A stretch of DNA of 64,000 nucleotides from NCBI GenBank assembly GCA_947503335.1, contig CANNCY010000002.1:1-64000 (forward strand). Reading direction: 5' to 3'. The notes beneath the pieces are model-generated. The model was not told where the DNA came from. It did no database searches and was given only the letters and a program-made list of their open reading frames with translations. This DNA is from an uncultured Pseudomonadales bacterium (GTDB lineage: Bacteria > Pseudomonadota > Gammaproteobacteria > Pseudomonadales > CANNCY01). This document shows, piece after piece, positions 10,248-18,990 of this stretch; within the stretch, counting starts at the first letter, position 1, and every line of letters starts with the position of its first letter. The position numbers were made by a program, and so were the translations under genes.

Positions 10248-11132
10248 TTAAAAATTAGACGTTGTTGATTCGTCTGCAACAACCGTTGCGTTGTTTGACG
10301 CTTCAAACATAATGTCGTCATCGGTTTCAGGGTCGTCATTAATCGCCTGACAGGTTAGGGCTACTGTGTAGTCGCCTGGTGCTAAGAATGCAGCAGTGTA
10401 ATCGTAAGTACCCTGCTCGGCATTGTACTTAACGTTGGCACTAGAGATCGGCGCAGTGGCACTGCCCATATCATCAGCAACCACGTCGCTACCTTCAAAT
10501 ACATAAACAGCAGCACCATTTTGACCACAGTCGCCTGCTTCCATCGTCGATGCTTCTACTGAGCCTACTACCTCGCCAATCTCAGTGTTGTCGATAACAC
10601 GTAGCGCAGGCTTAAGAATATAGCTTGAATCTGTAGCACCAGGCTTTGTAACCGACTTACGAAGGTCGAAATCGATGGTAAAGTCGGCCGCCTGGCCCGC
10701 AGCTACGTTAAAGCCACGCACCAACTTAAGACCAGTATTGGCACCACTTGGCACGTATAAAGGATACTGAGTGCCGTCTTCAAATTCGATGTACGAATCC
10801 ATCACGCCATCAACAGCATTCACCTTTAGGCGCATCCAGTTGTAGGCACCCGCGTCAATCTGTTCGTTGGTTAACAGCTGTTGCGAATCGCCATCTTGAA
10901 GAGCAAGCAGGTTAATAGTGCGGGGGCTGTCGAAATCAAAATCGATCGAAGTACCATCACTAGGTTTTAGCTCTACGCCAGTAAACTGAACGTATACCGC
11001 AGCAGCACTATCGACTGGAGCATCGGTAATCGCTAGCGAAAAGCTCGCTGAATCGTCAACACTTTCAGAACCACAACCAATGAGTGACATAGCGGCAGCA
11101 GCAACAACCGCTGAAATGAGCTTTTTATACAT
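10248..11132 (-). CDS. DUF4382 domain lipoprotein
   Basis: A 294-residue lipoprotein: the signal sequence ends in a clear lipobox, SLIGC, with the modified cysteine near position 20. The mature protein starts with the sequence typical of DUF4382 (SFSLAITDAPVDSAAAVYVQFTGVEL, then INLLALQDGDSQQLL and the conserved AGAYNWMRLKV), followed by a C-terminal beta-rich region that looks like a carboxypeptidase-regulatory or Ig-like fold (about residues 188-290). Function in the family is unknown; it is found on the outer face of many marine gammaproteobacteria. No operon partner is evident. Confidence 0.85.
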   Translation of the reverse strand: MYKKLISAVVAAAAMSLIGCGSESVDDSASFSLAITDAPVDSAAAVYVQFTGVELKPSDGTSIDFDFDSPRTINLLALQDGDSQQLLTNEQIDAGAYNWMRLKVNAVDGVMDSYIEFEDGTQYPLYVPSGANTGLKLVRGFNVAAGQAADFTIDFDLRKSVTKPGATDSSYILKPALRVIDNTEIGEVVGSVEASTMEAGDCGQNGAAVYVFEGSDVVADDMGSATAPISSANVKYNAEQGTYDYTAAFLAPGDYTVALTCQAINDDPETDDDIMFEASNNATVVADESTTSNF

Positions 11133-11284
11133 AACCTATCTCTTTGTATCTATATGAATAGGCGAACACTAACACGAATTGCTATGAATTCTAGTGGGCA
11201 ATACCAATACTGCGACTTGTTGGTAACTTACCCGAAGGCACCGTGAAGCACATCACTCAACGGCTGTGCACTGACAACAAAACC

Positions 11285-12247
11285 TTACCCGTAGTATTGC
11301 TGAACAGCCTCAACAAACGCCATCTTTTGATCAATGGGTAATGTATTTACACCGCCGGCTGCAGCCCGACCACCGCCAGATTCAAACCCTGAACAGATAT
11401 CACCCGCCCCTTGTTTATTAAGCAGAGGCGCACGCAGCGATACGGTATAAGAGTTACCATCTGGATTGAGGGTAAAAACCGCATGGGCACGATGAGGAGC
11501 GGCATTGGCTAGATCATTGCCAAATACACCGCTGACGCGCTTCGCCCATGGCTGATTGGGCAGTTCAAAAGCGGCGCAAACCTCGTTGTCACTAAAAGGT
11601 GTTAAAGCGTTTACATGGGCCATATCTTGATCGTACTTACGCTTTAGCTGCCAATATACCGAATTGTCTTGATCTCGCAGCTGTAAAGGCGACTTAAACT
11701 GTACTAGCTGCTTAAATAGCACCGCTGGATCAAAATGAAGGTCATCTAAGGCCGCGCCATAACCGTTATAGTTAACGAGAATGCCTAAGTCTTTTAAAAA
11801 TAAAGCATCTTCTGTGCTAACCCCATGCTCGGCTACTAACGCATCGGCACTGGCGATCATATTGTCTCCATAGGCCGCTGCAATCGCCCATAGTACAAAC
11901 TCGCCCTTAAGTAGATCGTTAATGATTAAGGCCGTACAGGTATTTGGGTCTAAATCAATATGGGCTTCAAGTGCGCCAATTTCGGGCAATGGCGGCGCCC
12001 GATGATGGTCTGCGTAAAACACCGCCGCACCTTTTGAGAGCAGCGATTGTAACGCGTCAATATTCTTTTCTGCAGAAATATCGAGCACGGTAACTTGGTC
12101 ACCAGCATCGGCATCAACATTCTTCAACAGAGCAATGTTGCGCTTTACACCTGTCACTAAAGTTGCCTCACGAGGCTCTGCCAAACGTAGTTGAACTAAA
12201 CTAAGTACGCCATCGGCGTCGCCATTAAATACATCAAAATTTGCCAT
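11285..12247 (-). CDS. DHH-family phosphoesterase
   Basis: About 320 residues. The N-terminal FDVFNGDADGVLSLVQL and the YADHHRA motif (near residue 84) are the metal-binding motifs of DHH phosphoesterases, which hydrolyse phosphodiester bonds in cyclic dinucleotides, nanoRNA or related substrates. Near the C-terminus GFESGGGRAAAGG is the glycine-rich DHHA1 substrate-binding loop. The start is ATG 12247, which shares its first base with the TAA of the fnr-type gene (TAATG), so the two are translationally coupled. The substrate cannot be read from the sequence. A link to FNR control is only positional. Confidence 0.8.
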   Translation of the reverse strand: MANFDVFNGDADGVLSLVQLRLAEPREATLVTGVKRNIALLKNVDADAGDQVTVLDISAEKNIDALQSLLSKGAAVFYADHHRAPPLPEIGALEAHIDLDPNTCTALIINDLLKGEFVLWAIAAAYGDNMIASADALVAEHGVSTEDALFLKDLGILVNYNGYGAALDDLHFDPAVLFKQLVQFKSPLQLRDQDNSVYWQLKRKYDQDMAHVNALTPFSDNEVCAAFELPNQPWAKRVSGVFGNDLANAAPHRAHAVFTLNPDGNSYTVSLRAPLLNKQGAGDICSGFESGGGRAAAGGVNTLPIDQKMAFVEAVQQYYG

Positions 12248-12948
12248 TACGCGGGGCACCCTGCTATTTTTTTAAGCTGCTTCATATCATTGATGGTAAG
12301 CAGATTTCGTTGAACTGAGATCACTTTGTCTTGCTTTAGACTATTGAGCAATCGGCTAATGGTTTCTGGAGCTTTATTAAGATAATTACCCATATCGACC
12401 CGCGACATCGGCAGATTAAATTGCGTAGCACTAAAGCCACGCTGTGCAAAACGGTTGCTTAGGTTAAGTAAGAAGGTAGCAAATTGCGCCTGCGCACTAA
12501 GTTCAAGCATTTGTTCATGTACCGAGATCACTTCTTTACTCATCAGCTTCAAAATATTGCTTTGCAATTTAGGTAGCTGGGCCGCGGTTAGGGCAATGGT
12601 GTCATACTGAATCGCACAAACTGCCGACGAATCGATTGCATAGGCACTAGTTGGGTGTTCTGAATCGTATATGGCATCTAAGCCTAATAGCTCGCCCGGT
12701 AGATAGAAGCCCACAATCTTGTGATTACCTTCTGCGTCGATCATAACCGACTTAAAAGCGCCCGATTTGACAGCGTATAACTGAGTCAATGGTTCGCCCT
12801 GTTGAAACAACTGATCACCTTTACGAATAGTAGGTAAGTGATCAACCATATGTTCTAGCTTTTCTAGCTCGACTTTGTTTAAGCCCTGAGGAACGCATAT
12901 AGCGCCTAGCGCACAGGTACTGCATAGATTGGGTGAAATTTTAGCCAT
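12247..12948 (-). CDS. fnr: FNR/Anr-type oxygen-sensing transcription regulator
   Basis: A 233-residue CRP/FNR-family regulator that senses oxygen through a [4Fe-4S] cluster. The cluster cysteines are visible: C9, C12 and C18 in CSTCALGAIC, and C111 in SAVCAIQ. A cyclic-nucleotide-type beta-roll spans about residues 30-150, then the dimer helix and a helix-turn-helix with ETISRLL, whose Glu, Ser and Arg read the TTGAT half-site in FNR. A perfect FNR box overlaps the start codon, so the protein probably represses its own gene. Likely targets include the anaerobic genes of this organism, although the nap promoter here shows no FNR box. Confidence 0.95.
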   Translation of the reverse strand: MAKISPNLCSTCALGAICVPQGLNKVELEKLEHMVDHLPTIRKGDQLFQQGEPLTQLYAVKSGAFKSVMIDAEGNHKIVGFYLPGELLGLDAIYDSEHPTSAYAIDSSAVCAIQYDTIALTAAQLPKLQSNILKLMSKEVISVHEQMLELSAQAQFATFLLNLSNRFAQRGFSATQFNLPMSRVDMGNYLNKAPETISRLLNSLKQDKVISVQRNLLTINDMKQLKKIAGCPA

Positions 12949-12961
12949 TGATCTAAATCAA
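12948..12961. promoter_or_regulatory. Perfect FNR box between fnr and the small membrane gene
   Basis: TTGAT-CTAA-ATCAA matches the FNR consensus exactly and its first base is the first base of the fnr start codon. Bound FNR would block transcription or clearance of fnr. For the divergent small gene, a CATTAT at 12986-12991 could be the -10; the box would then be centred about 41-44 bases upstream of the start of transcription, the class II activation position. Confidence 0.85.
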
Positions 12962-13045
12962 GCATGCTCTCGATAAATTTGAGCTCATTATCACATAGAG
13001 CCATGATGTAGGTGAACAACAAATAAGCCTATAAGGAGGCTAACC

Positions 13046-13156
13046 ATGTGGACTGACCCTACCTTTATTGCAAGTATGATCGTTATTGGCGGCACTTTGG
13101 CTTTTCTAGGCGGCGTTTACTACGTGATGTACCAAGGCATCGCCAACTCAAAGTAA
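13046..13156 (+). CDS. 36-residue one-helix membrane protein, CcoM-like
   Basis: ATG 13046 to TAA 13156, with a perfect AAGGAGG (13033-13039) six bases before the start. The product begins MWTDPTFIASMIVIGG, forms a single membrane helix (about residues 8-29) and ends in a short polar tail (QGIANSK). Size and layout resemble CcoM, the small extra subunit of cbb3 oxidase known from Pseudomonas stutzeri, and also DUF3149 small proteins; I cannot decide by eye. It diverges from fnr with an FNR box in the right place for activation, which fits a part in low-oxygen respiration. No cbb3 oxidase genes are in this window. Confidence 0.75.
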   Translation: MWTDPTFIASMIVIGGTLAFLGGVYYVMYQGIANSK

Positions 13157-13174
13157 CCCCGAAGGGTTACTTTT
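13153..13174. terminator. Shared terminator over two convergent stop codons
   Basis: GTAACCC-CGAA-GGGTTAC is a 7-bp stem followed by TTTT on the plus strand. The left arm contains the TAA of the small membrane gene, and the right arm contains the TAA of cusA on the other strand. The complement is followed by a weaker T run, so it may act in both directions. Confidence 0.75.
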
Positions 13175-16100
13175 GCCACGCTGCTCGGTGTACTTGATAG
13201 TACAGTACGGGCAGCACGACCAACGCTAGCAGCAATGCACTAGTCATACCGCCTACCATAGGTGCGGTAATTCTTGTCATAACTTCGCTTCCGACACCCG
13301 TTGCATAAAGTACTGGCAGCAACCCCAGTATAATGGTTGAAGCAGTCATTATCACAGGTCTCACGCGCTGCGACGCACCCTCGACAATCCTATTCTTAAG
13401 CTCGCCATCGGTGTCACCCGAGCCACTATCGTGTTGATTTGAATTGCTCTGCCCATACACAGATTGATTGATGTAAACCAACATCAGTACACCAATTTCA
13501 ACAGCGACCCCAGCTAATGCGACAAATCCAACGCTAACGGCAACCGAGAAGTTAAAGTTAAACAACGCCATCAATAACATCCCTCCTACCATCGCGAAAG
13601 GGAGTGTAACCAGAATCATCAGCACTTCACGCAAGCGGCCAAAGCAGAAATATAGCAAACAGATAATAGCTACCAAAGTTAACGGCATCACCACCATCAT
13701 ACGCTGCTCAGCTCGCTGCATATATTGGTACTGGCCTTGCCACTCTATAGAGTACCCCAACGGCAACTCTAGTTGCTGCTCGATAAGCGCGTTGGCTTTA
13801 TCAATGAACGGGCCAATATCTGCTGCAGATATATCAATCAATACATAACTGTTTAAACGGGCATTTTCGCTCTTAATCAGCGCAGGCCCCTGCTCAATAT
13901 AAATCTGCGCTATCTCGCCAAGCGTTACTATCGCCCCTGAGTTTGTCACTAGCGGCAAGCGAGATAACGACTCGGGCGAATCTCGATATTGTTGGGGATA
14001 TCTTAAGTTAACACTGTAACGCTCTTGCCCCTCGATCGTTTCAGTAACATCAACACCCCCTATTGCACTAGCGGCACTGCTCGCCACATCCGCTATATTT
14101 AAGTTGAACCTAGCAGCGGCATTTCGATCAATTTGCAACCGCAAATATCGCCCACTAGCGGCGCGCTCGGCGTATACGTTAATTACTTTATCAAGCGGCG
14201 TTAGCAGCTGTTCTAACTGAATACCGAGCGCTTGAATCTTCTCGATATCGGGGCCAGATATTTTGATGCCTAAGGGGGTTTTAATACCTGTCGACAACAT
14301 ATCGATTCGGGTTTTAATTGGCATCACCCAAGCATTACTTAGACCTGGTACCTTAACGATCGACTCAAGCTCTTGCTTCAATTGATCGGTAGTCATGCCC
14401 TCTCGCCATTGCTGTTTTGGTTTAAGCTGGATGAAGGTTTCAATCATGGTCAATGGTGCTGGATCAGTAGCGGTATCGGCTCGCCCAACCTTGCCAAATA
14501 CATTTTCAACCTCAGGAACTGTTTTTATCAAGCGGTCTGTTTTTTGCAAAATATCGCGGGCCGTTTCGATAGAGATTGACGTGTATGTAGTAGGCATGTA
14601 CATCAGATCGCCCTCGTCAATTTGAGGCATAAACTCGCTGCCTATTTTGGTAGCAGGATACAAGCCTATCAGTGTAATTATAAGCGACGCTAGTAACACC
14701 GTTTTTGGCCATCGTAGCAACCTAGTTAACACTGGTCGATAAACACTGGTGAGCATGCGACTAACCAGATTATGACGTTCTTGAGTTACTCGCCCCCTAA
14801 TCAAGAAACCAATAAGCACTGGTACAAGGGTTACTGATAAACCAGCCGCAGCGGCCATTGCATAGGTCTTTGTATAGGCAAGCGGCGTAAACATCTTTCC
14901 CTCTTCTGCTTCGAGCGCAAAAATGGGTAAAAACGACACTGTAATAATCAGTAAACTAAAGAATAACGCTGGGCCAACCTCGCTTGCCGATTTCGCCACA
15001 ATAGACCAACGATCTTTAGCTGTGGGCATCGCCTTACTCGCATGACGATGGTAGTTTTCGATCATGACGATGGCGCCATCAGTCATCGCACCGATCGCGA
15101 TAGCAATGCCACCTAGCGACATGATATTGGCCGTAATGCCTTGCCAATACATCACCACAAACGCCAACAGTACGCCCATCGGCAAAGTAATGGCTGCAAC
15201 CAATGCCGATCGCACATGCATAAGAAACAACGCACATACCAATGCAACAATGGCTAACTCCTCTACCAACTTATCAAGTAGTGTTTTGATCGACTCGATA
15301 ATAAGATTTGAACGGTCGTAAACCGTTACAACCTCGACCCCCGGCGGCAAACTTGCACGCAATGTATCGAGCTTTAGCTTTACCGCATCGATGGTTTGCT
15401 TTGCGTTCTCGCCCGCTCTCATAACGACAATGCCGCCAACGACCTCGCCCTGACCATTGAGCTCGGCCACCCCACGACGCATTGCTGGACCCATGGTGAC
15501 ATCAGCAACATCTGCAACCGTAATAGGCGTACCCTGTATATTCGTACCTAGAGGAATCGATTTAATGTCATCAATGCTCTTAACGTACCCCGATAGCGTA
15601 ACCATATATTCTGCTTCGGCTAACTCTACCACCGACGCGCCAACCTCTTGGTTACCTCTTGAAAGAGCGACCTGCAGGTGACTCATAGGTACCGAGTACG
15701 CCTGTAAACGAATAGGGTCTGCTACCACTTGATATTGCCTTCGCATTCCACCAACAGTCGCGACCTCTGACACCCCTCCAACACTTTGCAGCTCGTAGCG
15801 AAGCAACCAATCTTGAAGCGACGTTAAATCACTAAGACTGTACTGATTGGTTTTATCTATTAAGGCGTACATGTAAACCCAGCCGACACCGCTAGCATCT
15901 GGCCCCAGCTGCGGCTGCACATTTTTTGGTAGACGCGATTGCGCTTGCCCTAAGTACTCTAATACTCGACTGCGCGCCCAATATTGATCAGTACCCTCTT
16001 CAAAAATGACATAAATATATGAGTCACCATAGAACGAAAAACCACGCACTGTTTTTGCCTTAGGCACCGACAATAAGGTTGTAGTTAACGGGAACGTCAC

Positions 16101-16292
16101 TTGATCTTGCACTACCTGTGGCGACTGCCCCATGTAGCTTGTTTTTACGATAACCTGTACTTCACTAAGATCTGGAATAGCATCTACTGCGGTGCGCTTT
16201 ATTGCGTAACCCCCTGCAAGCAATATAACCAACGACGCTAACAGCACCAAAACACGATTACTGATTGACCACTTTATAATTGAATGAATCAT
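13167..16292 (-). CDS. cusA: CusA-like heavy-metal RND efflux pump
   Basis: A 1041-residue inner-membrane RND transporter that uses proton import to push metal ions out across the envelope. It has the family's twelve helices and two large periplasmic loops. The helix AIAIGAMTDGAIVMIENYH carries the acidic proton-relay residues, and RIDMLSTGIKTPLGIKISG holds a methionine in the site used for Cu(I)/Ag(I) in CusA; both resemble CusA and not CzcA. It starts nine bases after the cusB-type gene. The metal is inferred. The outer-membrane partner (CusC) is not encoded here. Confidence 0.92.
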   Translation of the reverse strand: MIHSIIKWSISNRVLVLLASLVILLAGGYAIKRTAVDAIPDLSEVQVIVKTSYMGQSPQVVQDQVTFPLTTTLLSVPKAKTVRGFSFYGDSYIYVIFEEGTDQYWARSRVLEYLGQAQSRLPKNVQPQLGPDASGVGWVYMYALIDKTNQYSLSDLTSLQDWLLRYELQSVGGVSEVATVGGMRRQYQVVADPIRLQAYSVPMSHLQVALSRGNQEVGASVVELAEAEYMVTLSGYVKSIDDIKSIPLGTNIQGTPITVADVADVTMGPAMRRGVAELNGQGEVVGGIVVMRAGENAKQTIDAVKLKLDTLRASLPPGVEVVTVYDRSNLIIESIKTLLDKLVEELAIVALVCALFLMHVRSALVAAITLPMGVLLAFVVMYWQGITANIMSLGGIAIAIGAMTDGAIVMIENYHRHASKAMPTAKDRWSIVAKSASEVGPALFFSLLIITVSFLPIFALEAEEGKMFTPLAYTKTYAMAAAAGLSVTLVPVLIGFLIRGRVTQERHNLVSRMLTSVYRPVLTRLLRWPKTVLLASLIITLIGLYPATKIGSEFMPQIDEGDLMYMPTTYTSISIETARDILQKTDRLIKTVPEVENVFGKVGRADTATDPAPLTMIETFIQLKPKQQWREGMTTDQLKQELESIVKVPGLSNAWVMPIKTRIDMLSTGIKTPLGIKISGPDIEKIQALGIQLEQLLTPLDKVINVYAERAASGRYLRLQIDRNAAARFNLNIADVASSAASAIGGVDVTETIEGQERYSVNLRYPQQYRDSPESLSRLPLVTNSGAIVTLGEIAQIYIEQGPALIKSENARLNSYVLIDISAADIGPFIDKANALIEQQLELPLGYSIEWQGQYQYMQRAEQRMMVVMPLTLVAIICLLYFCFGRLREVLMILVTLPFAMVGGMLLMALFNFNFSVAVSVGFVALAGVAVEIGVLMLVYINQSVYGQSNSNQHDSGSGDTDGELKNRIVEGASQRVRPVIMTASTIILGLLPVLYATGVGSEVMTRITAPMVGGMTSALLLALVVLPVLYYQVHRAAWQK

Positions 16293-16301
16293 AACTAAGC
16301 C

Positions 16302-17639
16302 CTAATGGTGCGAGTGATCATGATGATTTTCTTCTTGAGGCTTATCAGGCTTGGAGTGATGCATGTGCGAGTGGTTCATCTGAGAGTGATCTACCTCAGA
16401 TTCGTGAACTTCTTTAGCATCAAGCTTTTCAAGCGCGATCGCTTTATTCGACTCAGAGTCGAGCAAGAAGTGCGATGAGGTTACAATTAGTTCAGACTCA
16501 GAAAGCCCCGACAGCACCTCAACGAACCCAGCTGCCACTCGCCCTATTTCAATATCAACCGATTTAAAACGACCGTCACCAAGTGCCTTAACCACTCGAT
16601 TTTCTTTACCTAACCTAATAACGGCCTGCTCTGGCACCACCAATGTAGGCGTACTGTCGTGATTCATCACATCTACCTGTACAAAGGTATTAGGCTTAAG
16701 GGTTTGATCAGTATTTTCTAGTCTAATTCGCGCGTTGACTGTTCGCGTTACAGGGTCGACCTGTGGGTATACATAATCGATGGCACCGTGCCTTGGCGTC
16801 TGCTCGCCAGCCACATGAATCATTGCATGTTGCCCCGCATTTATTTGCGCTAACTGACTAGCAGGCCATTGTATGCTCACCCATACTTCATCAAGGTTAG
16901 CAATACTCATCAGCGTTGTACCTGGTTCAACGTAATAGCCCTCGCGAATCTTTAATCCATCTAATACGCCACTCTGAGGCGCATAGAACACAACCCGATC
17001 AGATACTTTTTGTGAACGTTTCAATTCTGTAATAAAAGGCTTTGTGAGTTGAAGCGACAGTAGTTTGTTAGTAGCTGCTCGCTCTAACGACGGGTCTTTT
17101 CGACTAACCGCCAACAGGTATTCTTGCTGCGCATTAACCAGTTCGGGCGAGTACAAGCGGTACAGCGGCTGATTCTTGGTAACCTGCTCGCCAACCGATT
17201 TGACGTACAGCGTTTCAACCCAGCCTGCTAGTCGCGGATGGATATGCACTATACGCTCTTGGTCATAGCTTAATATCGCAGCGACAGACAGAGTGTCATG
17301 CATTGGCTTTCGTTCGACCTTAGCCGTGGCAACTGACAAACTGTTTTCGATAGCGGCACTAACTGTTACAACACCCGCCTCATCTTGTTCGTCATACACG
17401 GGCACTAGATCCATACCCATAGGCGATTTACCAGGGCCGTCGCGACGGTAACTTGGATCCATCGGTGCAACCCAATAGAGCGGTGATTTATCAGGGCTAG
17501 AAGTGCTTTTCGTCGCGCCGTGATTTTCGTGGTGGTTATGACTCGGCTCAGACTGGTTTATTACATAAACAGCAAAACCGCCCAGTAAGGCCCCAACAGC
17601 CAAAGCAGCGACCACTGCCTTAGAAACATGTGTATTCAT
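16302..17639 (-). CDS. cusB: CusB-like membrane fusion protein with His-rich ends
   Basis: A 445-residue periplasmic adaptor that links the RND pump to an outer-membrane channel and hands over metal. An N-terminal membrane segment is followed by a His-rich stretch (HNHHENH), then the heavy-metal binding domain YWVAPMDPSYRRDGPGKSPMGMDLVPVY (about residues 55-83), the barrel-sandwich and alpha-hairpin region, and the beta-barrel. The C-terminus is a metal-binding tail with His/Met clusters (HSQMNHSHMHH and HHDHSHH). Histidine tails of this kind are known from adaptors for copper, silver or zinc. It is the middle gene of the three-gene operon, 52 bases after the small His-rich protein gene. Confidence 0.92.
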   Translation of the reverse strand: MNTHVSKAVVAALAVGALLGGFAVYVINQSEPSHNHHENHGATKSTSSPDKSPLYWVAPMDPSYRRDGPGKSPMGMDLVPVYDEQDEAGVVTVSAAIENSLSVATAKVERKPMHDTLSVAAILSYDQERIVHIHPRLAGWVETLYVKSVGEQVTKNQPLYRLYSPELVNAQQEYLLAVSRKDPSLERAATNKLLSLQLTKPFITELKRSQKVSDRVVFYAPQSGVLDGLKIREGYYVEPGTTLMSIANLDEVWVSIQWPASQLAQINAGQHAMIHVAGEQTPRHGAIDYVYPQVDPVTRTVNARIRLENTDQTLKPNTFVQVDVMNHDSTPTLVVPEQAVIRLGKENRVVKALGDGRFKSVDIEIGRVAAGFVEVLSGLSESELIVTSSHFLLDSESNKAIALEKLDAKEVHESEVDHSQMNHSHMHHSKPDKPQEENHHDHSHH

Positions 17640-17691
17640 AGTATTCTCAGATATCGTTAGTTGTAATACCTACCGCAATGGCAGCGATGAG

Positions 17692-18090
17692 TTACAGGAT
17701 ATCGATGGGAGGGCGAATATAGGGTTGCTCGTTAGAGGGCCGCGGCGAGGGCTGCCGAAAGGTTAGCAGTGTCGTTGGCTTATCAATGTGCATTAGTGCT
17801 TGGTAGAGATTTAACGCAACAGCGGTCGTTGCGCAATGATCGCCTACGCATTGGCAGTATTGATGATCGCAATCTTGATGATGGTCGGTAGGCGATGTAC
17901 CTGCGTGGTGTTGACTGGTATCGCGAGAACCTTGATGGTGAGTGTGCTCCGGCTCAGGGGCATCGGCCATAGAAACGATCGCCCCACTCTTGGGCACAGA
18001 GTGCTCATCTGCATCGCAATCAGCCAATACAGTACTTGAGCACAGTAACATCAGCCAAAGAACCAATGTCATTTCAAACCATTTCTTCAT
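17692..18090 (-). CDS. Small secreted His/Cys-rich protein of the metal-efflux operon
   Basis: A 132-residue protein with a signal peptide (MKKWFEMTLVLWLMLLCSSTVLA). The mature part has two His-rich stretches (HTHHQG and HHAGTSPTDHHQDCDHQYC) and several cysteines (CDHQYCQCVGDHC), a likely metal-binding sequence for the periplasm. The end, PYIRPPIDIL, resembles the short proteins (DUF2946 or CopL/CzcI-like) that open many copper or zinc resistance operons. It is the first gene of the operon with cusB and cusA. A metal buffer or sensor role is an inference from composition and place. Confidence 0.75.
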   Translation of the reverse strand: MKKWFEMTLVLWLMLLCSSTVLADCDADEHSVPKSGAIVSMADAPEPEHTHHQGSRDTSQHHAGTSPTDHHQDCDHQYCQCVGDHCATTAVALNLYQALMHIDKPTTLLTFRQPSPRPSNEQPYIRPPIDIL

Positions 18091-18134
18091 CTGCTCAGTC
18101 TAATATAAATAACTCATCGGTGATAGCGAGCCTA

Positions 18135-18887
18135 TTATTCAATTTTGTACTTTTTCTTAAGCCCTTTAATAACGTCAGACGAACTCGCCATAAATTCATT
18201 TAACTGAGAAGTCACATCAGAATGCTTGAGCGTCGATAAGTGATAGGCATCAGAAGAGTGCTTTAATTCGTCAGCGAATCTGAGCTGAATCTGACTACCT
18301 AATTCATTCTTAACAAAGTGTTGCGCCACAAGCGTATTAAAGTAAACACCATCAACTCGCCCGGCATCGAGCAGCTTAATTAGACTAGCTAGCGTATTGG
18401 TTTCTGTTATCTCAATTCGGCCGGCCTTAACATCATCTAGATAAATCCAGGGAGTAAAACCACGTACTGTTCCTAAATCTTTAAGGTCAGATTGGGCGAG
18501 TGGCGATGCGTCAGACTTTACTAGCACACCATCTGTGTATCTGATCACCGCGCCGCTGTAATGTACCTGCTGTTCCTTTTTGATATCTGCGCGCCAAAGC
18601 TTATTGTCAGGAAACTTAAAATCGATATCACCGTTAAACAGCGACACATATAGTCGATTGATAGGCAACGGCCGATATTCAAATTGATAACCATTTGCCT
18701 TAGCGAAGGCGTCTAGCAATTCACGCGCATAACCTTGGTATTGCCCATCTGTCGTGCGATACAGGGGGTAATAATTAATCTCCTCTACCCCTATTACAAA
18801 TCGTTTGTCTTGGGCGTTAGCCACAGTTGCCAAGCTGATGATAGATACCACTAATACTGTGGTAACGATTTGAGTAGCCCATTTCAT
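18135..18887 (-). CDS. Periplasmic family 3 solute-binding protein
   Basis: A 250-residue secreted protein with a signal peptide ending in ANAQ and the SBP_bac_3 fold (FVIGVEEINYYPLYRTTDGQYQGYARELLDAFAK at the N-terminus; SLIKLLDAGRVDGVYFNTLVAQ in the second lobe). No ABC permease or ATPase genes are nearby. Instead a hybrid sensor kinase gene diverges from it across a 103-base gap, so it may be a ligand-binding partner for signalling. The ligand is not shown by the sequence, but the family mostly binds amino acids or small polar compounds. Confidence 0.82.
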   Translation of the reverse strand: MKWATQIVTTVLVVSIISLATVANAQDKRFVIGVEEINYYPLYRTTDGQYQGYARELLDAFAKANGYQFEYRPLPINRLYVSLFNGDIDFKFPDNKLWRADIKKEQQVHYSGAVIRYTDGVLVKSDASPLAQSDLKDLGTVRGFTPWIYLDDVKAGRIEITETNTLASLIKLLDAGRVDGVYFNTLVAQHFVKNELGSQIQLRFADELKHSSDAYHLSTLKHSDVTSQLNEFMASSSDVIKGLKKKYKIE

Positions 18888-18990
18888 AAATACTCACCTC
18901 TGATACAAGCCTAGCTTATGGAAAGGTTGTTTTGCCAATAAATGAAGATACTCAGCTTCTATACTCAATGAAACAGCTACAAGTTGGTTT

